Below, one piece after another: positions 35,861-45,121 of a stretch of DNA of 64,000 nt. This stretch comes from Saprospiraceae bacterium (GTDB lineage: Bacteria; Bacteroidota; Bacteroidia; Chitinophagales; Saprospiraceae): NCBI GenBank assembly GCA_027488135.1, contig JAIYCH010000022.1, positions 62,001 through 126,000 on the forward strand. Direction: 5' to 3'. A model generated the notes under the pieces. That model was not told the DNA's origin. It saw only the letters and a list, made by a program, of their open reading frames with translations, and did no database searches. The translations under genes and the position numbers were made by a program. Position 1 is the first letter of the stretch. The number at the start of each line of letters is the position of its first letter.

Positions 35861-38134
35861 TTAACCCGCACCCAGAGCGGAGATAGCCACCATGTTTACA
35901 ATTTCCCTGGTAGAGCTACCTAATTGGAGCACATTCACCGGATGTTTCAAGCCCATCAAGATAGGTCCGATTTTTTCAATACCTGCTATCTCTTTGACCA
36001 GATTGTAGGCAATATTAGAAGCGGAGAGATTGGGGAAAATCAGAATATTTGCCCCATTACCGTCAGCCAGGCTACAAAACGGGTGATTATTTTTCAACAA
36101 ATCCTGATGAAAAGGAAGGTGCGCCTGCATTTCTCCATCTACAATCATTTCCGGATGTCGGGCTTTCAATATTTGCACAGCGCGACGCATTTTTTCAGGA
36201 TCGTCTCCATCGGCGGTACCAAAATTTGAGTAACTAAGTAAGGCAAGACGAGGTTTAATATTAAACTTAGTCACCTGGTCAGCGGCTAATTCAGCAATTT
36301 CAACAATTTCCTCCACGGAAGGATTAAAATTTACGGTGGTATCTGCCAGGAAAAGCGGTCCGAATCTGCTCATAAGAATGTACATACCAGACACTTTTTT
36401 AATCCCTTCTTTCCGTCCAACTATTTGAAGAGCAGGCCTTACAGTTTCCGGATAATTTCTGGTCATTCCACCAATCATTGCGTCGGCGGCACCCAGTTCC
36501 ACCATCATAGCACCATAATAATTACGTCTTTTTATGAGATCATAAGCTTCCGGTTTATTGGTACCCTTTCTCTGTCTTTTCTCAAACAAGCGATCTGCGT
36601 ATTCCAAAAGCAGATTTGCTTCGGACTCAGACTGAGGAATTTTTGGATCGATGATGACAGGATTATTCAGATTGAGTTGATTTTCCAGAATAAGCTGATT
36701 AATCCTCTCCACATTTCCCAATAAAATAGGTTTAGCGATACCTTCTTCAATTACTTCTCTTGCTGCTTTGAGAACCATTGGGTTTTCAGCATCTGCGAAA
36801 ACAATTCTTTTAGGATTTTGCCTTGCCTTATTAATAATAGCTCTTGTGAGGGTATTATCTAGGCCCAGGCGTTTCGAGAGCTGCATTTTATAAGCGTCCC
36901 AATCAGTAATTGGAAATTTAGAAACGCCTGAATCCATGGCAGCTTTAGCGACAGCGGGAGCCACGGTAGTAAGCAAACGGGGATCGACAGGTTTTGGAAT
37001 AATATAATTTTTCCCAAACACCATATTATCCTTTCCATAAGCCAGATTCACCCTATCTGGAACGGGTTCTTTTGCCAATGCTGCGAGCGCCAATACGGCA
37101 GCGAGTTTCATTTCCTCATTAATAACTTTCGAACGAACATCGAGCGCGCCTCTGAAGATGTAGGGAAATCCTAACACATTATTCACTTGATTAGGATAAT
37201 CACTGCGACCTGTTGCTACGATACTATCGGGGCGGGAAGCTAGCGCCTCCTCATAACTTATTTCCGGGGTAGGATTTGCTAAAGCGAAGATAATCGGTTC
37301 ATTAGCCATTACTTTAATCATTTCCCCATTGAGCACGTTCCCTTTTGAAAGACCTATAAATACGTCGGCATTTTGAAGACAATCGGCTAAAGAAATATCT
37401 AATGGCGCTTGATTATTAGCGAATTCAATTTTTTTACCATCCAGGTTCGTTCGTTCCGGGTGAATCAACCCTTTAGAATCGAACATAAAAATATTTTTCT
37501 TAAGCGCACCCAGTGCATGGTACATTTTGGAACAAGAAATAGCTGATGCACCGGCACCATTCACCACAATCTTAGCTGATTTTATATCTTTTCCGACAAT
37601 TTCCAGCGCGTTAAGCAAAGCGGCGGCACTAATAATGGCCGTTCCATGCTGGTCGTCATGCATGACAGGAATATTCAACTCCTTCTTGAGTCTCTCTTCA
37701 ATTTCGAAGCATTCAGGAGCGGAAATATCCTCAAGATTAACGCCACCAAAAGTAGGTTCCAAAATTTTGACCGTTCTAACGAACTCGTCCACATTTTTTG
37801 TATCCAATTCGATATCGAAAACATCAATATCGGCATAAATTTTAAATAAAAGACCTTTTCCCTCCATTACCGGCTTTCCTGCCAAAGCACCAATGTCTCC
37901 TAATCCAAGAACCGCGGTGCCATTGGAAATTACTGCCACTAAATTACCTTTTGCCGTATATTTATAGGCATCTTCAGGATTTGCTTCAATGGCAAGGCAT
38001 GGCTCTGCAACCCCCGGAGAATAGGCCAAAGTTAAATCTCTTTGAGTAGCCGTTTCTTTTGATGGAATAACTTCAATTTTTCCGGGCCTTCCTTTCGCAT
38101 GATAATGCAAGGCTTCTTCCTTCGTGGTTTTCAT
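35861..38134 (-). CDS. maeB: NADP-dependent malic enzyme with phosphotransacetylase-like domain
   Basis: 757 aa. It decarboxylates malate to pyruvate while making NADPH. The malic-enzyme half (about 1-420) shows [13 protein letters not shown], the [15 protein letters not shown] block and the dinucleotide site [12 protein letters not shown]. The second half (about 430-757) is a phosphate acetyl/butyryltransferase-like domain ([19 protein letters not shown], then [19 protein letters not shown]), the regulatory module of MaeB-type hybrid enzymes. Full length is normal. It is a single gene with its own terminator (35790-35847) and would draw on C4 acids such as those formed via methylmalonyl-CoA. 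Confidence 0.96.
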   Translation of the reverse strand: MKTTKEEALHYHAKGRPGKIEVIPSKETATQRDLTLAYSPGVAEPCLAIEANPEDAYKYTAKGNLVAVISNGTAVLGLGDIGALAGKPVMEGKGLLFKIYADIDVFDIELDTKNVDEFVRTVKILEPTFGGVNLEDISAPECFEIEERLKKELNIPVMHDDQHGTAIISAAALLNALEIVGKDIKSAKIVVNGAGASAISCSKMYHALGALKKNIFMFDSKGLIHPERTNLDGKKIEFANNQAPLDISLADCLQNADVFIGLSKGNVLNGEMIKVMANEPIIFALANPTPEISYEEALASRPDSIVATGRSDYPNQVNNVLGFPYIFRGALDVRSKVINEEMKLAAVLALAALAKEPVPDRVNLAYGKDNMVFGKNYIIPKPVDPRLLTTVAPAVAKAAMDSGVSKFPITDWDAYKMQLSKRLGLDNTLTRAIINKARQNPKRIVFADAENPMVLKAAREVIEEGIAKPILLGNVERINQLILENQLNLNNPVIIDPKIPQSESEANLLLEYADRLFEKRQRKGTNKPEAYDLIKRRNYYGAMMVELGAADAMIGGMTRNYPETVRPALQIVGRKEGIKKVSGMYILMSRFGPLFLADTTVNFNPSVEEIVEIAELAADQVTKFNIKPRLALLSYSNFGTADGDDPEKMRRAVQILKARHPEMIVDGEMQAHLPFHQDLLKNNHPFCSLADGNGANILIFPNLSASNIAYNLVKEIAGIEKIGPILMGLKHPVNVLQLGSSTREIVNMVAISALGAG

Positions 38135-38249
38135 ATTAGGTTTTTATTGGCAATTATTTAATTAGGAATACAATTTTAGGACTTTTTTTTAATAAATGCG
38201 TCACAATAAAAAATAAAAAGAAAGGGTTTTTATTTTTTGTAAAATGTAC

Positions 38250-38257
38250 TATATTTG
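38250..38257 (+). promoter_or_regulatory. -7 element (TATATTTG) of the L31 gene
   Basis: Perfect TAnnTTTG box 31 bases before the ATG at 38288, within the divergent gap to maeB. Leader about 25 bases. Confidence 0.65.
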
Positions 38258-38287
38258 CATTTTATTTGAAAGACAAAATAATCAGCG

Positions 38288-38554
38288 ATGAAAAAGGATA
38301 TACACCCAGGTAATTATAGAATGGTTGTGTTCAAGGATTTTTCCTGTGACGTTTCTTGGTTAACAAGAAGTTGTGCTAATACAAGAGATTCTATTGTATG
38401 GGAAGACGGAAATGAATACCCATTAATCAAACTTGAGATTTCTAACAATTCACACCCGTTCTTTACTGGTAAAATGAAATTTGTGGATACGGCAGGTCGT
38501 ATTGATAAATTCAATAAGAAATTCGGGAATACTAAGTTTAACAAAGAAATTTAA
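38288..38554 (+). CDS. rpmE2: 50S ribosomal protein L31, type B
   Basis: 88 aa with the L31 opening [19 protein letters not shown] and the central [15 protein letters not shown]. The two zinc-binding CxxC pairs of type A L31 are missing (only isolated cysteines remain), so this is the zinc-independent type B. In many bacteria the two types are exchanged under zinc limitation; in Bacteroidota type B is commonly the only one. It is monocistronic, between a strong -7 box and a strong terminator. Confidence 0.95.
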   Translation: MKKDIHPGNYRMVVFKDFSCDVSWLTRSCANTRDSIVWEDGNEYPLIKLEISNNSHPFFTGKMKFVDTAGRIDKFNKKFGNTKFNKEI

Positions 38555-38573
38555 TTTATTTCTTTTAAACTTG

Positions 38574-38607
38574 AAAGTCCCAATCTTACTTCGGTTGGGA
38601 CTTTTTG
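38574..38607 (+). terminator. Rho-independent terminator of the L31 gene
   Basis: Perfect 10-bp stem AAAGTCCCAA (38574-38583) with TTGGGACTTT (38595-38604), 11-base loop, then TTTG. It begins 20 bases after the L31 stop. An in-frame GTG at 38609, right behind the stem, is therefore an unlikely start for the next gene. Confidence 0.9.
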
Positions 38608-38635
38608 TGTGTTAATTAATGCCAAAAAACTAGGT

Positions 38636-39844
38636 ATGGCGCAAGTAATTCTTTTTGATGGCGAAGCTCGCGAGAATCTTTTACCTCTTACTCACTTAAA
38701 ACCTGTCTGCGATTTGCGGATTGGTCTTTTAACTATTAGAGAGAAATGGTCACATTACCTTGGATTTCCAGTAAGTGTGGTTACGCAAGATTATCTATCT
38801 GAATTATATCCGCTCGAATACGATACAGAAAATTATGTAATTAACGGCGCTGTTTTACCTTCAGACGCATTGGTTGCGTTGATTAGGCAAATGGATATTA
38901 ATGAGGCCTTCCTTCATGAAGACCAATTAGTTGTGGCCAAACTTGACCAAAAGCAGCTGCGCAAATTAATTGATGATGAAGCCATTGAAGAGCTTGATGC
39001 TCAAGACCTTCAAGACACTCCATTTTTAAAAATAAGCTCCCTTACAGATTTAATTCTCCTGAACGAAGCCGCCATTATCGACGATTTTCGTTTACTTAGC
39101 AAAATGCGTAAGTCCATGCCCTTACCTCCGGGAAATACACTTATCGGACCCGCCGATAAGTTATTTATAGAGGTAGGAGCATCCATTCAAGGTTCTTACC
39201 TGAACACAACGACGGGTCCCATTTATCTATCACGAAATTCTTCTATTCTGGAAGGTTGTTTTATTCGGGGCCCCTTTGCATTGGGCGAAAATTCGATTTT
39301 ACGAATGGGCGCTAAAATTTATGGTCCTTTTGCCACGGGTCCCTTTTGTAAAATTGGTGGGGAGATAGAATCCTCTCTATTTCAAGGTTATAGTAACAAG
39401 TCTTACGAAGGTTACCTCGGGCACAGTATCATAGGAAATTGGTGTAACCTTGGCGCGGGAACTCAGGCCGCCAGTGTGCAACACACCTATGATGAAATAG
39501 AAATGTGGAATGAAGGCGATGAACAATTTATCCTTACAGGTACACAATCTATGGGTGCAGTTTTAGGCGATCATACAAAAACGGCCAATGGAACCGTTTT
39601 CACTCCCGGTTCTGTAACAGGTATTTGTGCCAATACAATTACACCTGGTATTGCTCCTCGCTTTATCCCGTCTTTTGCCGCATCAGAAAATGGACAGGTA
39701 GGTATTACATTCTCTCCGGAAAATGCTTTTCGTGCCGCTGAACAAATGATGACAAGAAGACAGGCAGATCTTACTTTTCAACAAAGATTGCTTTTACTTA
39801 AAATTTTTGAGATTACCTCAGACCAAAGACCGTGGGAGAAATAA
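38636..39844 (+). CDS. Putative sugar nucleotidyltransferase (NTP_transf_4, GlmU-like)
   Basis: 402 aa from the ATG at 38636. The N-terminus MAQVILFDGEARENLLPLTHLKPVCDLRIGLLTIREKW is the NTP_transf_4 nucleotidyltransferase start found in Bacteroidota GlmU-like proteins (shown here as its key stretches LFDGEARENLLPLTHLKPV and LRIGLLTIREKW). A left-handed beta-helix of hexapeptide repeats fills about 180-340 (LEGCFIRGPFALGENSILRM, KIYGPFATGPFCKIGGEI), the usual acyltransferase/trimerisation region. It probably activates a sugar phosphate for surface polysaccharide; the substrate is unknown. Overlaps the next gene by 13 bases. Confidence 0.86.
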   Translation: MAQVILFDGEARENLLPLTHLKPVCDLRIGLLTIREKWSHYLGFPVSVVTQDYLSELYPLEYDTENYVINGAVLPSDALVALIRQMDINEAFLHEDQLVVAKLDQKQLRKLIDDEAIEELDAQDLQDTPFLKISSLTDLILLNEAAIIDDFRLLSKMRKSMPLPPGNTLIGPADKLFIEVGASIQGSYLNTTTGPIYLSRNSSILEGCFIRGPFALGENSILRMGAKIYGPFATGPFCKIGGEIESSLFQGYSNKSYEGYLGHSIIGNWCNLGAGTQAASVQHTYDEIEMWNEGDEQFILTGTQSMGAVLGDHTKTANGTVFTPGSVTGICANTITPGIAPRFIPSFAASENGQVGITFSPENAFRAAEQMMTRRQADLTFQQRLLLLKIFEITSDQRPWEK

Positions 39845-40494
39845 ATAGATTCACGGTCCCCTTTTGGAAAAAAATACTTAGTCATCTGATTGAATTTCCT
39901 TTGGAAACTGTCTCAGGTCAAAATGATTTACCCCTAACCGTTTGCTTGCATAAAGGTCGATTTCAATTATACTCCGAACAGGCAATTTATTCCTGGGATG
40001 ATCTCTATTCTCAATTCCGTGATGTGTTTATTTATCTGTCCCCTGAAATTAAGTATAAAAAAGAAGTACTCTTATTAGGATTAGGATTGGGTAGTATCCC
40101 CTATTTACTAGAAAAAAAAATGGGTGTTGATGCCTACTATACGGCCATCGAAATAGATGAAAACATCATTTATCTGGCAGAAAAATATACCCTGCAATAT
40201 TTAAATTCAGGCATTAGTACAGTTCAAGCTGATGCCATGGCTTTTCCATTTTATACCGAGGAAAAATTTGACCTCATCTGTTTTGATGTTTTCAATGATA
40301 ATGAGACGCCCTTGGATTTCTTTTCAACAGATTATTTCGAAGCCTTAAAAGAATGTTTAGAGCCTAACGGCTTGCTACTCTTTAATGTCCTTAGTGCTCA
40401 AAAGCCACCCATAGAAAATATATTGAGCGTTTTTCCAAAGGCAGTTCCATTTAAATCAAATGAAAATGATGTTTGGATTGCCAGACATGTTTAG
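39832..40494 (+). CDS. SAM-dependent methyltransferase-like (spermidine-synthase-like fold)
   Basis: 220 aa starting at a GTG (39832) that overlaps the nucleotidyltransferase end by 13 bases; no ATG exists near the N-terminus. The glycine-rich motif EVLLLGLGLGSIPYLLE (about 80-96) is SAM-binding motif I, with the acidic AIEIDENII (motif II) and FDLICFDVFNDNETP (motif IV). This arrangement matches the spermidine-synthase-like/class I methyltransferases that lack the tetramer domain. The substrate is not predictable. Translational coupling to the nucleotidyltransferase suggests a shared role in sugar or surface chemistry. Confidence 0.75.
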   Translation: MGEINRFTVPFWKKILSHLIEFPLETVSGQNDLPLTVCLHKGRFQLYSEQAIYSWDDLYSQFRDVFIYLSPEIKYKKEVLLLGLGLGSIPYLLEKKMGVDAYYTAIEIDENIIYLAEKYTLQYLNSGISTVQADAMAFPFYTEEKFDLICFDVFNDNETPLDFFSTDYFEALKECLEPNGLLLFNVLSAQKPPIENILSVFPKAVPFKSNENDVWIARHV

Positions 40495-40522
40495 AATTAT
40501 TGAGACTAAATTCCAGTTCAAA

Positions 40523-41041
40523 TTAGTCATCAATGACATCCGTGGTTATTTTTTTAGTATTAATTAGTGAAAATAGTTTTTTCGCCTCATCCCAGCGATA
40601 GAAAGAATAATCCAAATCTACTTTATCATAATTTATTTCATTTGATTTAGATTTATAGCAAATGAATAAATGGCTATGCTTTTCGTATAAAATATTGTTA
40701 TTCTGATCATGGTAAGTCCCTCGGTAACTGTTTTCATAGTTTAATGGGAGTTTATAAATATTACCATTCAAAACATCAACCATGACACCAATCGACAGAC
40801 CTGCACCTGCGCCCCAAAGGACCACGATATAATGACCACCAAAATTTATTTGACCCTTATTATATTGTTCCGTGATGGCGGTTTTATATTTTGACCCCAG
40901 TGGATGACTACTAAGGTTAACTGGCACTTTTTTTGATGTTATCTCTTTTGCTGGAAAATCATTAAAGGAAAATCCTTCGATATTCTGCCCCAGTAAAACC
41001 TGGGAAAATAGTATCATGGCAATAAAAAATATATTATTCAT
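40523..41041 (-). CDS. Small exported protein of unknown function
   Basis: 172 aa from the ATG at 41041, giving the signal peptide MNNIFFIAMILFSQVLLGQ. The centre reads GQINFGGHYIVVLWGAGAGLSIGVMVDVLNGNIYKLPL, close to a motif widespread in uncharacterised bacterial proteins, NFAGHY-x-[VI]-x-x-W-G-C-G-T-x-C...[IV]D-x-x-x-G-x-[VI]-Y. In this copy the two cysteines of that motif are Ala and Leu. The C-terminal part is lysine/aspartate-rich. No function is known. The gene stands alone on the minus strand. Confidence 0.72.
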   Translation of the reverse strand: MNNIFFIAMILFSQVLLGQNIEGFSFNDFPAKEITSKKVPVNLSSHPLGSKYKTAITEQYNKGQINFGGHYIVVLWGAGAGLSIGVMVDVLNGNIYKLPLNYENSYRGTYHDQNNNILYEKHSHLFICYKSKSNEINYDKVDLDYSFYRWDEAKKLFSLINTKKITTDVIDD

Positions 41042-41254
41042 CCTATAATTCTGATAAAAAAGGGTTAAAATAATCATATTTGTAAGAACATTTTTTTGGT
41101 AGATAGTGATTTAGAATTAAGTTTTAAAATTTTAAAAATCATTTACCTACAAAAAAATACCAACGTCAATATATTGCTAAATTATGTGCTAATTGGAAAA
41201 TATACCTCCAGATACCGAATCATTTTCTCTGAAATTTTAGTCAGATAAGAATAA

Positions 41255-41956
41255 TCAGGGAGTGGTAAAAGCCACAGGAATCTGTTTTCCGTTGAAAAAT
41301 TGATGCCCGTTCAGTGCAAAATTAGTTATAAAATCAGCCATTTTATAAGCACTTATGGGCGCTTCGTAGCCGGGAAAAGCTTGTGATAACATTTCAGTTT
41401 GCACCGCTCCAAGCGCCAATGCATTCACAGAAATACCTTTACCACTGAATTCAACGGCTAAACATTCAGTCAACGTTCCTAAAGCAGCTTTTGAAGCACT
41501 GTAAGCACTTAATCCAGGAAATTTACTGCTTCCCTGAAATCCACCCATAGAAGTAATATTAACGATATGGGCATTTCCACTTAAAAGAAGCCAGGGATAA
41601 AGAAAACGAATCAACTTTGCCGGACTAAAAACATTCACATCAAATTGCTTTTGCCAATCTTCTTCCGATTGTTCCACAAAGGGTTTATTTACTAAAAAAC
41701 CAGCATTATTGATGACAATATCCACACCGTTCATAGCATTTAAAGTATTGGCTAACGAATGAAAATCATCCTTAACCAAATCTAATTCAAAAGGAAAAAG
41801 ACGATGTTCTTTTATAGCCTGGTCAAAAATAGGTATGGATTGATTCAACGGTTTTCTTGCAATAGCTATTACCTTATGGTTTTGGTCTAGCAGGAATTGA
41901 CTTAAAAGTTCAAAACCTATACCTTGGCTTGTACCTGTTATTAAAATTTTAGACAT
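41255..41956 (-). CDS. SDR-family oxidoreductase
   Basis: 233 aa from the ATG at 41956. The classical short-chain dehydrogenase set is present: GTSQGIG (nucleotide-binding TGxxxGIG), NNAG, catalytic Ser in NITSMGG and YSASK (Tyr and Lys of the YxxxK motif). It reduces or oxidises a carbonyl/hydroxyl with NAD(P)H; the substrate is unknown. The start codon is separated from the stop of the upstream SDR gene by one base, so the pair is translated together. Confidence 0.9.
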   Translation of the reverse strand: MSKILITGTSQGIGFELLSQFLLDQNHKVIAIARKPLNQSIPIFDQAIKEHRLFPFELDLVKDDFHSLANTLNAMNGVDIVINNAGFLVNKPFVEQSEEDWQKQFDVNVFSPAKLIRFLYPWLLLSGNAHIVNITSMGGFQGSSKFPGLSAYSASKAALGTLTECLAVEFSGKGISVNALALGAVQTEMLSQAFPGYEAPISAYKMADFITNFALNGHQFFNGKQIPVAFTTP

Positions 41957-41957
41957 A

Positions 41958-42659
41958 TTATAAATCACCTTTTTGTGGACGAATAACTATTTCCTCTATC
42001 ACGGTATTTCCAGGCATTTCCCAGGCCTTCCAAACGGCATCGGCTACCGCATCTGCTGCTAAAATTCTGCTTGCTTCTACGAAAATACCGTCCCAGGAAG
42101 AAGTTAATGTTTGACCTGGTAATATCGCTGTTACTTTAATTTCCCTTTCTAAAAACGATGCCCGAAGCATTTTTGTCCAGGCTAACTGAGCTACTTTCGA
42201 AACGCTGTAAACGGGACTATCGAAACGGGGTTCATTGGAAACTACACTACAAATAGAGAAAATATGCGTTCCTTTTTTAAAAGAAGACTGCCATTTTTGG
42301 CATAAAAAATGATTGCTTAGCACATGCAATTGCATAAAATCATCAAGATTGGGGCTGTCATCAGGGTTTAGTAGTTCGCCCATACCAAATAGGCCAGCAT
42401 TGAGCACTAAAACATCCATTGAAGGTAAGGTCTCCAAAGCAAACTGCGAAAGAGAACTCAACTGAGATTTATCCATTAAGTCAACCGAAAAAGTAGCAAA
42501 ACGCTGCGCAGGAAATTTTTGTTGTAATTCCCTGCTTCTTGCCTGCAGTGACTCGATATCCCGGGCAATCATCAACAAATCAAAACCATTTTCAGCAAAT
42601 CTATTAGCTATTGACCATCCAATACCCTTAGAAGAGCCTGTAATTATGGCAACTGGCAT
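41958..42659 (-). CDS. SDR-family oxidoreductase (second of pair)
   Basis: 233 aa. Motifs: TGSSKGIG (residues 7-14), NAGLFG, SVVSNEPRFDSPVYSVSK with the YxxxK pair. It belongs to the same broad family as its downstream partner, and the two have equal length but clearly different cores, so they are not a recent duplication. The pair is divergent from the mlaE gene, 91 bases away. Such SDR pairs in Bacteroidota often act in ketone or sterol-like reductions, but nothing local indicates which. Confidence 0.9.
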   Translation of the reverse strand: MPVAIITGSSKGIGWSIANRFAENGFDLLMIARDIESLQARSRELQQKFPAQRFATFSVDLMDKSQLSSLSQFALETLPSMDVLVLNAGLFGMGELLNPDDSPNLDDFMQLHVLSNHFLCQKWQSSFKKGTHIFSICSVVSNEPRFDSPVYSVSKVAQLAWTKMLRASFLEREIKVTAILPGQTLTSSWDGIFVEASRILAADAVADAVWKAWEMPGNTVIEEIVIRPQKGDL

Positions 42660-42750
42660 TATTTCTATTTATTTCTTAAACTGAATACGGGTTCTATTTG
42701 TTTAATTTAATTAATTTTAACTTTTGTTTCGTCGTTAATAAAAAAGGAAA

Positions 42751-43497
42751 GTGGTAATAACTAAATTATTAAATCATCTTGGAAAGTACCTTATTTTGAT
42801 GGGAAACGCCTTTTCAAAGCCTGAAAAGACGTCAATGTACTATAAGGAAGTCATTCGACAGATGCATGACATTGGCGTTGGTTCCCTCATTATAGTTTTT
42901 ATCATTTCTCTATTTATCGGGGCAGTCACCGCCATTCAGTTTGCCTATCAGCTGGATGGAACTTTAGTGCCCGATTATTATATTGGGTACGTCGTGAGAG
43001 ATATGACTATTATAGAGCTGGCGCCAACCATTACTTGCTTGGTTTTAGCTGGAAAGGTTGGCTCGAATATGGCTTCTGAAATAGGTGGTATGCGTCAGAA
43101 AGAGCATATCGATGCAATGGAAATCATGGGTGTTAATACCGCTGCCTACCTCATAATGCCAAAAGTTTTAGCTGCCGTGGTAATCATTCCCATTTTAGTA
43201 GCCATCGCGGCTTTTGTGAGTATTGGCGGAGGATTTATTGCATCGGTTCCAACTGGATTGCTTTCCGGACAAGAATTTGTCATGGGATTAAGGTCGTTTT
43301 TTATGCCTTACAATGTTTTCATGATGTTTGTTAAATCTTTGGTATTTGCTTTTTTACTCACGTCCATTTCTTGTTACCAAGGTTATAACGTAAAAGGCGG
43401 AAGTATAGAATTGGGAAAGGCAAGCACTAATGCCGTGGTTATTAGTGATATCATGATTTTGTTGGCAGATTATCTGATTGCTGTAGTTTTAATTTAA
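42751..43497 (+). CDS. mlaE: MlaE-type ABC transporter permease
   Basis: 248 aa starting at a GTG (42751) preceded by an AGGAAA purine run, one of the few starts here with Shine-Dalgarno character. The N-terminus VITKLLNHLGKYLILMGNAFSKPEK fits the family better than the internal ATG at 42799. Five hydrophobic segments are visible, and the MlaE family marks LIIVFIISLFIGAVTAIQ, APTITCLVLAGKVGSNMASEIG and MRQKEHIDAMEIMGV are present. MlaE/MlaF move phospholipids between membranes with a periplasmic MCE protein, which in this window is not seen. The ATPase gene follows after 18 bases. Confidence 0.93.
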   Translation: MVITKLLNHLGKYLILMGNAFSKPEKTSMYYKEVIRQMHDIGVGSLIIVFIISLFIGAVTAIQFAYQLDGTLVPDYYIGYVVRDMTIIELAPTITCLVLAGKVGSNMASEIGGMRQKEHIDAMEIMGVNTAAYLIMPKVLAAVVIIPILVAIAAFVSIGGGFIASVPTGLLSGQEFVMGLRSFFMPYNVFMMFVKSLVFAFLLTSISCYQGYNVKGGSIELGKASTNAVVISDIMILLADYLIAVVLI

Positions 43498-43515
43498 TAT
43501 GCTCTAAATAGACTT

Positions 43516-44289
43516 ATGATAAAAATTAGCGGAATTTATAAATCGTTCGGAAATACTCCTGTCCTAAAAAATATTTCGACCGAGTTTCAACCTGGAAAGA
43601 CCAATTTAATTATTGGAAAATCAGGAGCAGGAAAAACAGTGCTTTTAAAACTATTGGTTGGCTTAATTGCGCCAAATGAAGGGCAAATTTTTTACAATCA
43701 GATAGATTTCCTACATATAAAAAAGAAGGATTTAAGGACTTTAAGGATGAAAGTAGGCATGCTTTTTCAAGGCTCAGCTCTGTTTGACTCCTTGACAGTA
43801 GAAGAAAATATTCGGTTTCCACTGGATATGTTTACCGAAATGACTAAAAAAGAAAAATCTGCCCGGGTAAATACCTGTTTAAATAGAGTTAGTTTAGACG
43901 GGATTAATGCAAAATTTCCATCGGAATTAAGTGGTGGTATGCAGAAAAGAGTAGGTATTGCGCGGGCAATAGTTTTAAACCCTTCTTATCTTTTTTGTGA
44001 TGAACCCAATTCAGGACTTGACCCAAAAACTTCTTTAGTTATTGACGAATTGATTAAAGACATTACCATTGAAAACAATATGACTACCATCATAAACACT
44101 CACGACATGAACTCTGTGATGGAAATTGGTGAAAATGTGATACTTCTGCATGAAGGTGAAATTTGTTGGCAAGGAAATAAAGATGAAATCATGTCTAGTG
44201 ACAATGAAATACTTCATGATTTTATTTTTGCATCTCCCTTCCTGCAGAGATTGCGTAATGCGGCCATATCCAATGGGTTCCACAAATAA
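43516..44289 (+). CDS. mlaF: MlaF-type ABC transporter ATP-binding protein
   Basis: 257 aa. Walker A GKSGAGKT (34-41), Q-loop GMLFQGSALFDSLTVEENI (about 78-96), signature LSGGMQKRVGIARAI and Walker B LFCDEPNSGLDPKTS are all intact, with the D-loop GLDP and the switch His in TIINTHDMNS. It powers MlaE lipid transport. The C-terminal EILHDFIFASPFLQR region is typical of MlaF. A small hairpin (44301-44319) follows and the next unit is tRNA-Leu. Confidence 0.95.
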   Translation: MIKISGIYKSFGNTPVLKNISTEFQPGKTNLIIGKSGAGKTVLLKLLVGLIAPNEGQIFYNQIDFLHIKKKDLRTLRMKVGMLFQGSALFDSLTVEENIRFPLDMFTEMTKKEKSARVNTCLNRVSLDGINAKFPSELSGGMQKRVGIARAIVLNPSYLFCDEPNSGLDPKTSLVIDELIKDITIENNMTTIINTHDMNSVMEIGENVILLHEGEICWQGNKDEIMSSDNEILHDFIFASPFLQRLRNAAISNGFHK

Positions 44290-44300
44290 TCAAAATAAAG

Positions 44301-44320
44301 AAAAGCAATTAGTGCTTTTT
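44301..44320 (+). terminator. Probable terminator of mlaEF
   Basis: AAAAGCA (44301-44307) pairs with TGCTTTT (44313-44319) across a 5-base loop, followed by T and AT-rich sequence. It is a modest 7-bp stem 11 bases after the mlaF stop. Confidence 0.6.
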
Positions 44321-44335
44321 ATCGGTCTAATTATT

Positions 44336-44343
44336 TAATTTTG
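44336..44343 (+). promoter_or_regulatory. -7 element (TAATTTTG) of tRNA-Leu
   Basis: Perfect TAnnTTTG box 23 bases before the first base of the mature tRNA at 44367. Confidence 0.6.
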
Positions 44344-44366
44344 TAATCTGAATAATTTGTCCATCT

Positions 44367-44453
44367 GCCCAGGTGGTGAAATTGGTAGACATGCTACTTT
44401 GAGGTGGTAGTGCTCGTAAGGGTGTGCAGGTTCGAATCCTGTCCTGGGCACCA
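44367..44453 (+). tRNA. tRNA-Leu (anticodon GAG)
   Basis: 87 bases with the CCA end encoded (44451-44453). Acceptor stem GCCCAGG (44367-44373) pairs with CCTGGGC (44443-44449). Anticodon stem CTACT/GGTAG (44394-44398 with 44406-44410) carries loop TTGAGGT, so the anticodon is GAG at 44401-44403 (reads CUU/CUC). A long variable arm with a CTC/GGG stem and T arm GCAGG-TTCGAAT-CCTGT confirm the leucine class. Confidence 0.97.
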
Positions 44454-44460
44454 AAAATAA

Positions 44461-44496
44461 AAAGGGCGGTATTTGATTTTATGCCGCCTTTTTTTA
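44461..44496 (+). terminator. Terminator after tRNA-Leu
   Basis: GGCGGTAT (44465-44472) pairs with ATGCCGCC (44481-44488) with one G-U pair, extended by A-T pairs (AAA/TTT), loop of 8 bases, then a run of seven or more T. It lies 7 bases after the tRNA. Confidence 0.9.
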
Positions 44497-44512
44497 TTTT
44501 AATTCTTAGAAT

Positions 44513-45118
44513 ATGGATGCATCATTTTGGAATGAACGTTATGTCTCAAAAGAATACGTTTACGGTAAAGAACCTAATACATTTTTCAAAGATTTCATAC
44601 ATCAAAAATTACACGTCCCTGGAAAATTACTGCTTCCTGCGGAAGGAGAAGGAAGAAATGCAGTGTTTCCTGCACTCAATGGCTATCAGGTTACTGCTTT
44701 TGATTTCAGTAAAGATGCTAAAAATAAAGCACAGCTTTTAGCCGGCGAAAAAAATGTATCCATTGAATACCTTACTTCCGATATATCATCTTTCAATTTT
44801 ACGCCTGAAACTTACGATGTTGTGGGTTTATTTTTCGTTCATCTACCTCCTTATGAGAGAACTACTTTCCATGCATCCGTCATTTCCTCGCTTTTACCCG
44901 GAGGATTGATTTGTTTGGAAGCCTTTCATACCGATCAGATAGAATTAGCTTCGGGAGGCCCAAAAAAGAAAGATATGTTAATGGATGTAGATCAGTTGGC
45001 AAATGATTTCAAATCAATGGATATTTTACACTTAGTAAAAATAGAAAGAGTGCTTGATGAAGGTCCTTTCCATCAAGGCAAAGCTGCCCTAGTGCAGCTA
45101 ATAGCAAAAAAGAAATAA
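44513..45118 (+). CDS. Class I SAM-dependent methyltransferase, TehB-like
   Basis: 201 aa. Start MDASFWNERYVSKEYVYGKEPN is the WNERY...YG-x-x-PN opening of TehB-like small methyltransferases. Motif I is LLLPAEGEGRNAVFPALNG (about 38-56, with EGEGRNA in place of GCGxG), motif II VTAFDFSKDA, and post-motif LLPGGLICLEAF. Members include tellurite/thiopurine detoxifying enzymes; the physiological substrate here is unknown. A DUF983 gene follows after 3 bases, giving an operon with no shared pathway I can name. Confidence 0.88.
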   Translation: MDASFWNERYVSKEYVYGKEPNTFFKDFIHQKLHVPGKLLLPAEGEGRNAVFPALNGYQVTAFDFSKDAKNKAQLLAGEKNVSIEYLTSDISSFNFTPETYDVVGLFFVHLPPYERTTFHASVISSLLPGGLICLEAFHTDQIELASGGPKKKDMLMDVDQLANDFKSMDILHLVKIERVLDEGPFHQGKAALVQLIAKKK

Positions 45119-45121
45119 ATT

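Noticed and set aside
37527-37838. Plus-strand frame of 103 codons within maeB
   Set aside because: Antisense shadow of the malic enzyme; composition mirrors its codons and no start signal precedes it.
38609-38635. GTG start upstream of the nucleotidyltransferase
   Set aside because: It lies directly behind the L31 terminator stem and adds nine residues not seen in the family.
44424-44741. Open frame of 105 codons across the tRNA end and terminator
   Set aside because: It overlaps the tRNA and its terminator and then runs as a shifted copy of the TehB-like gene; no coding signature.
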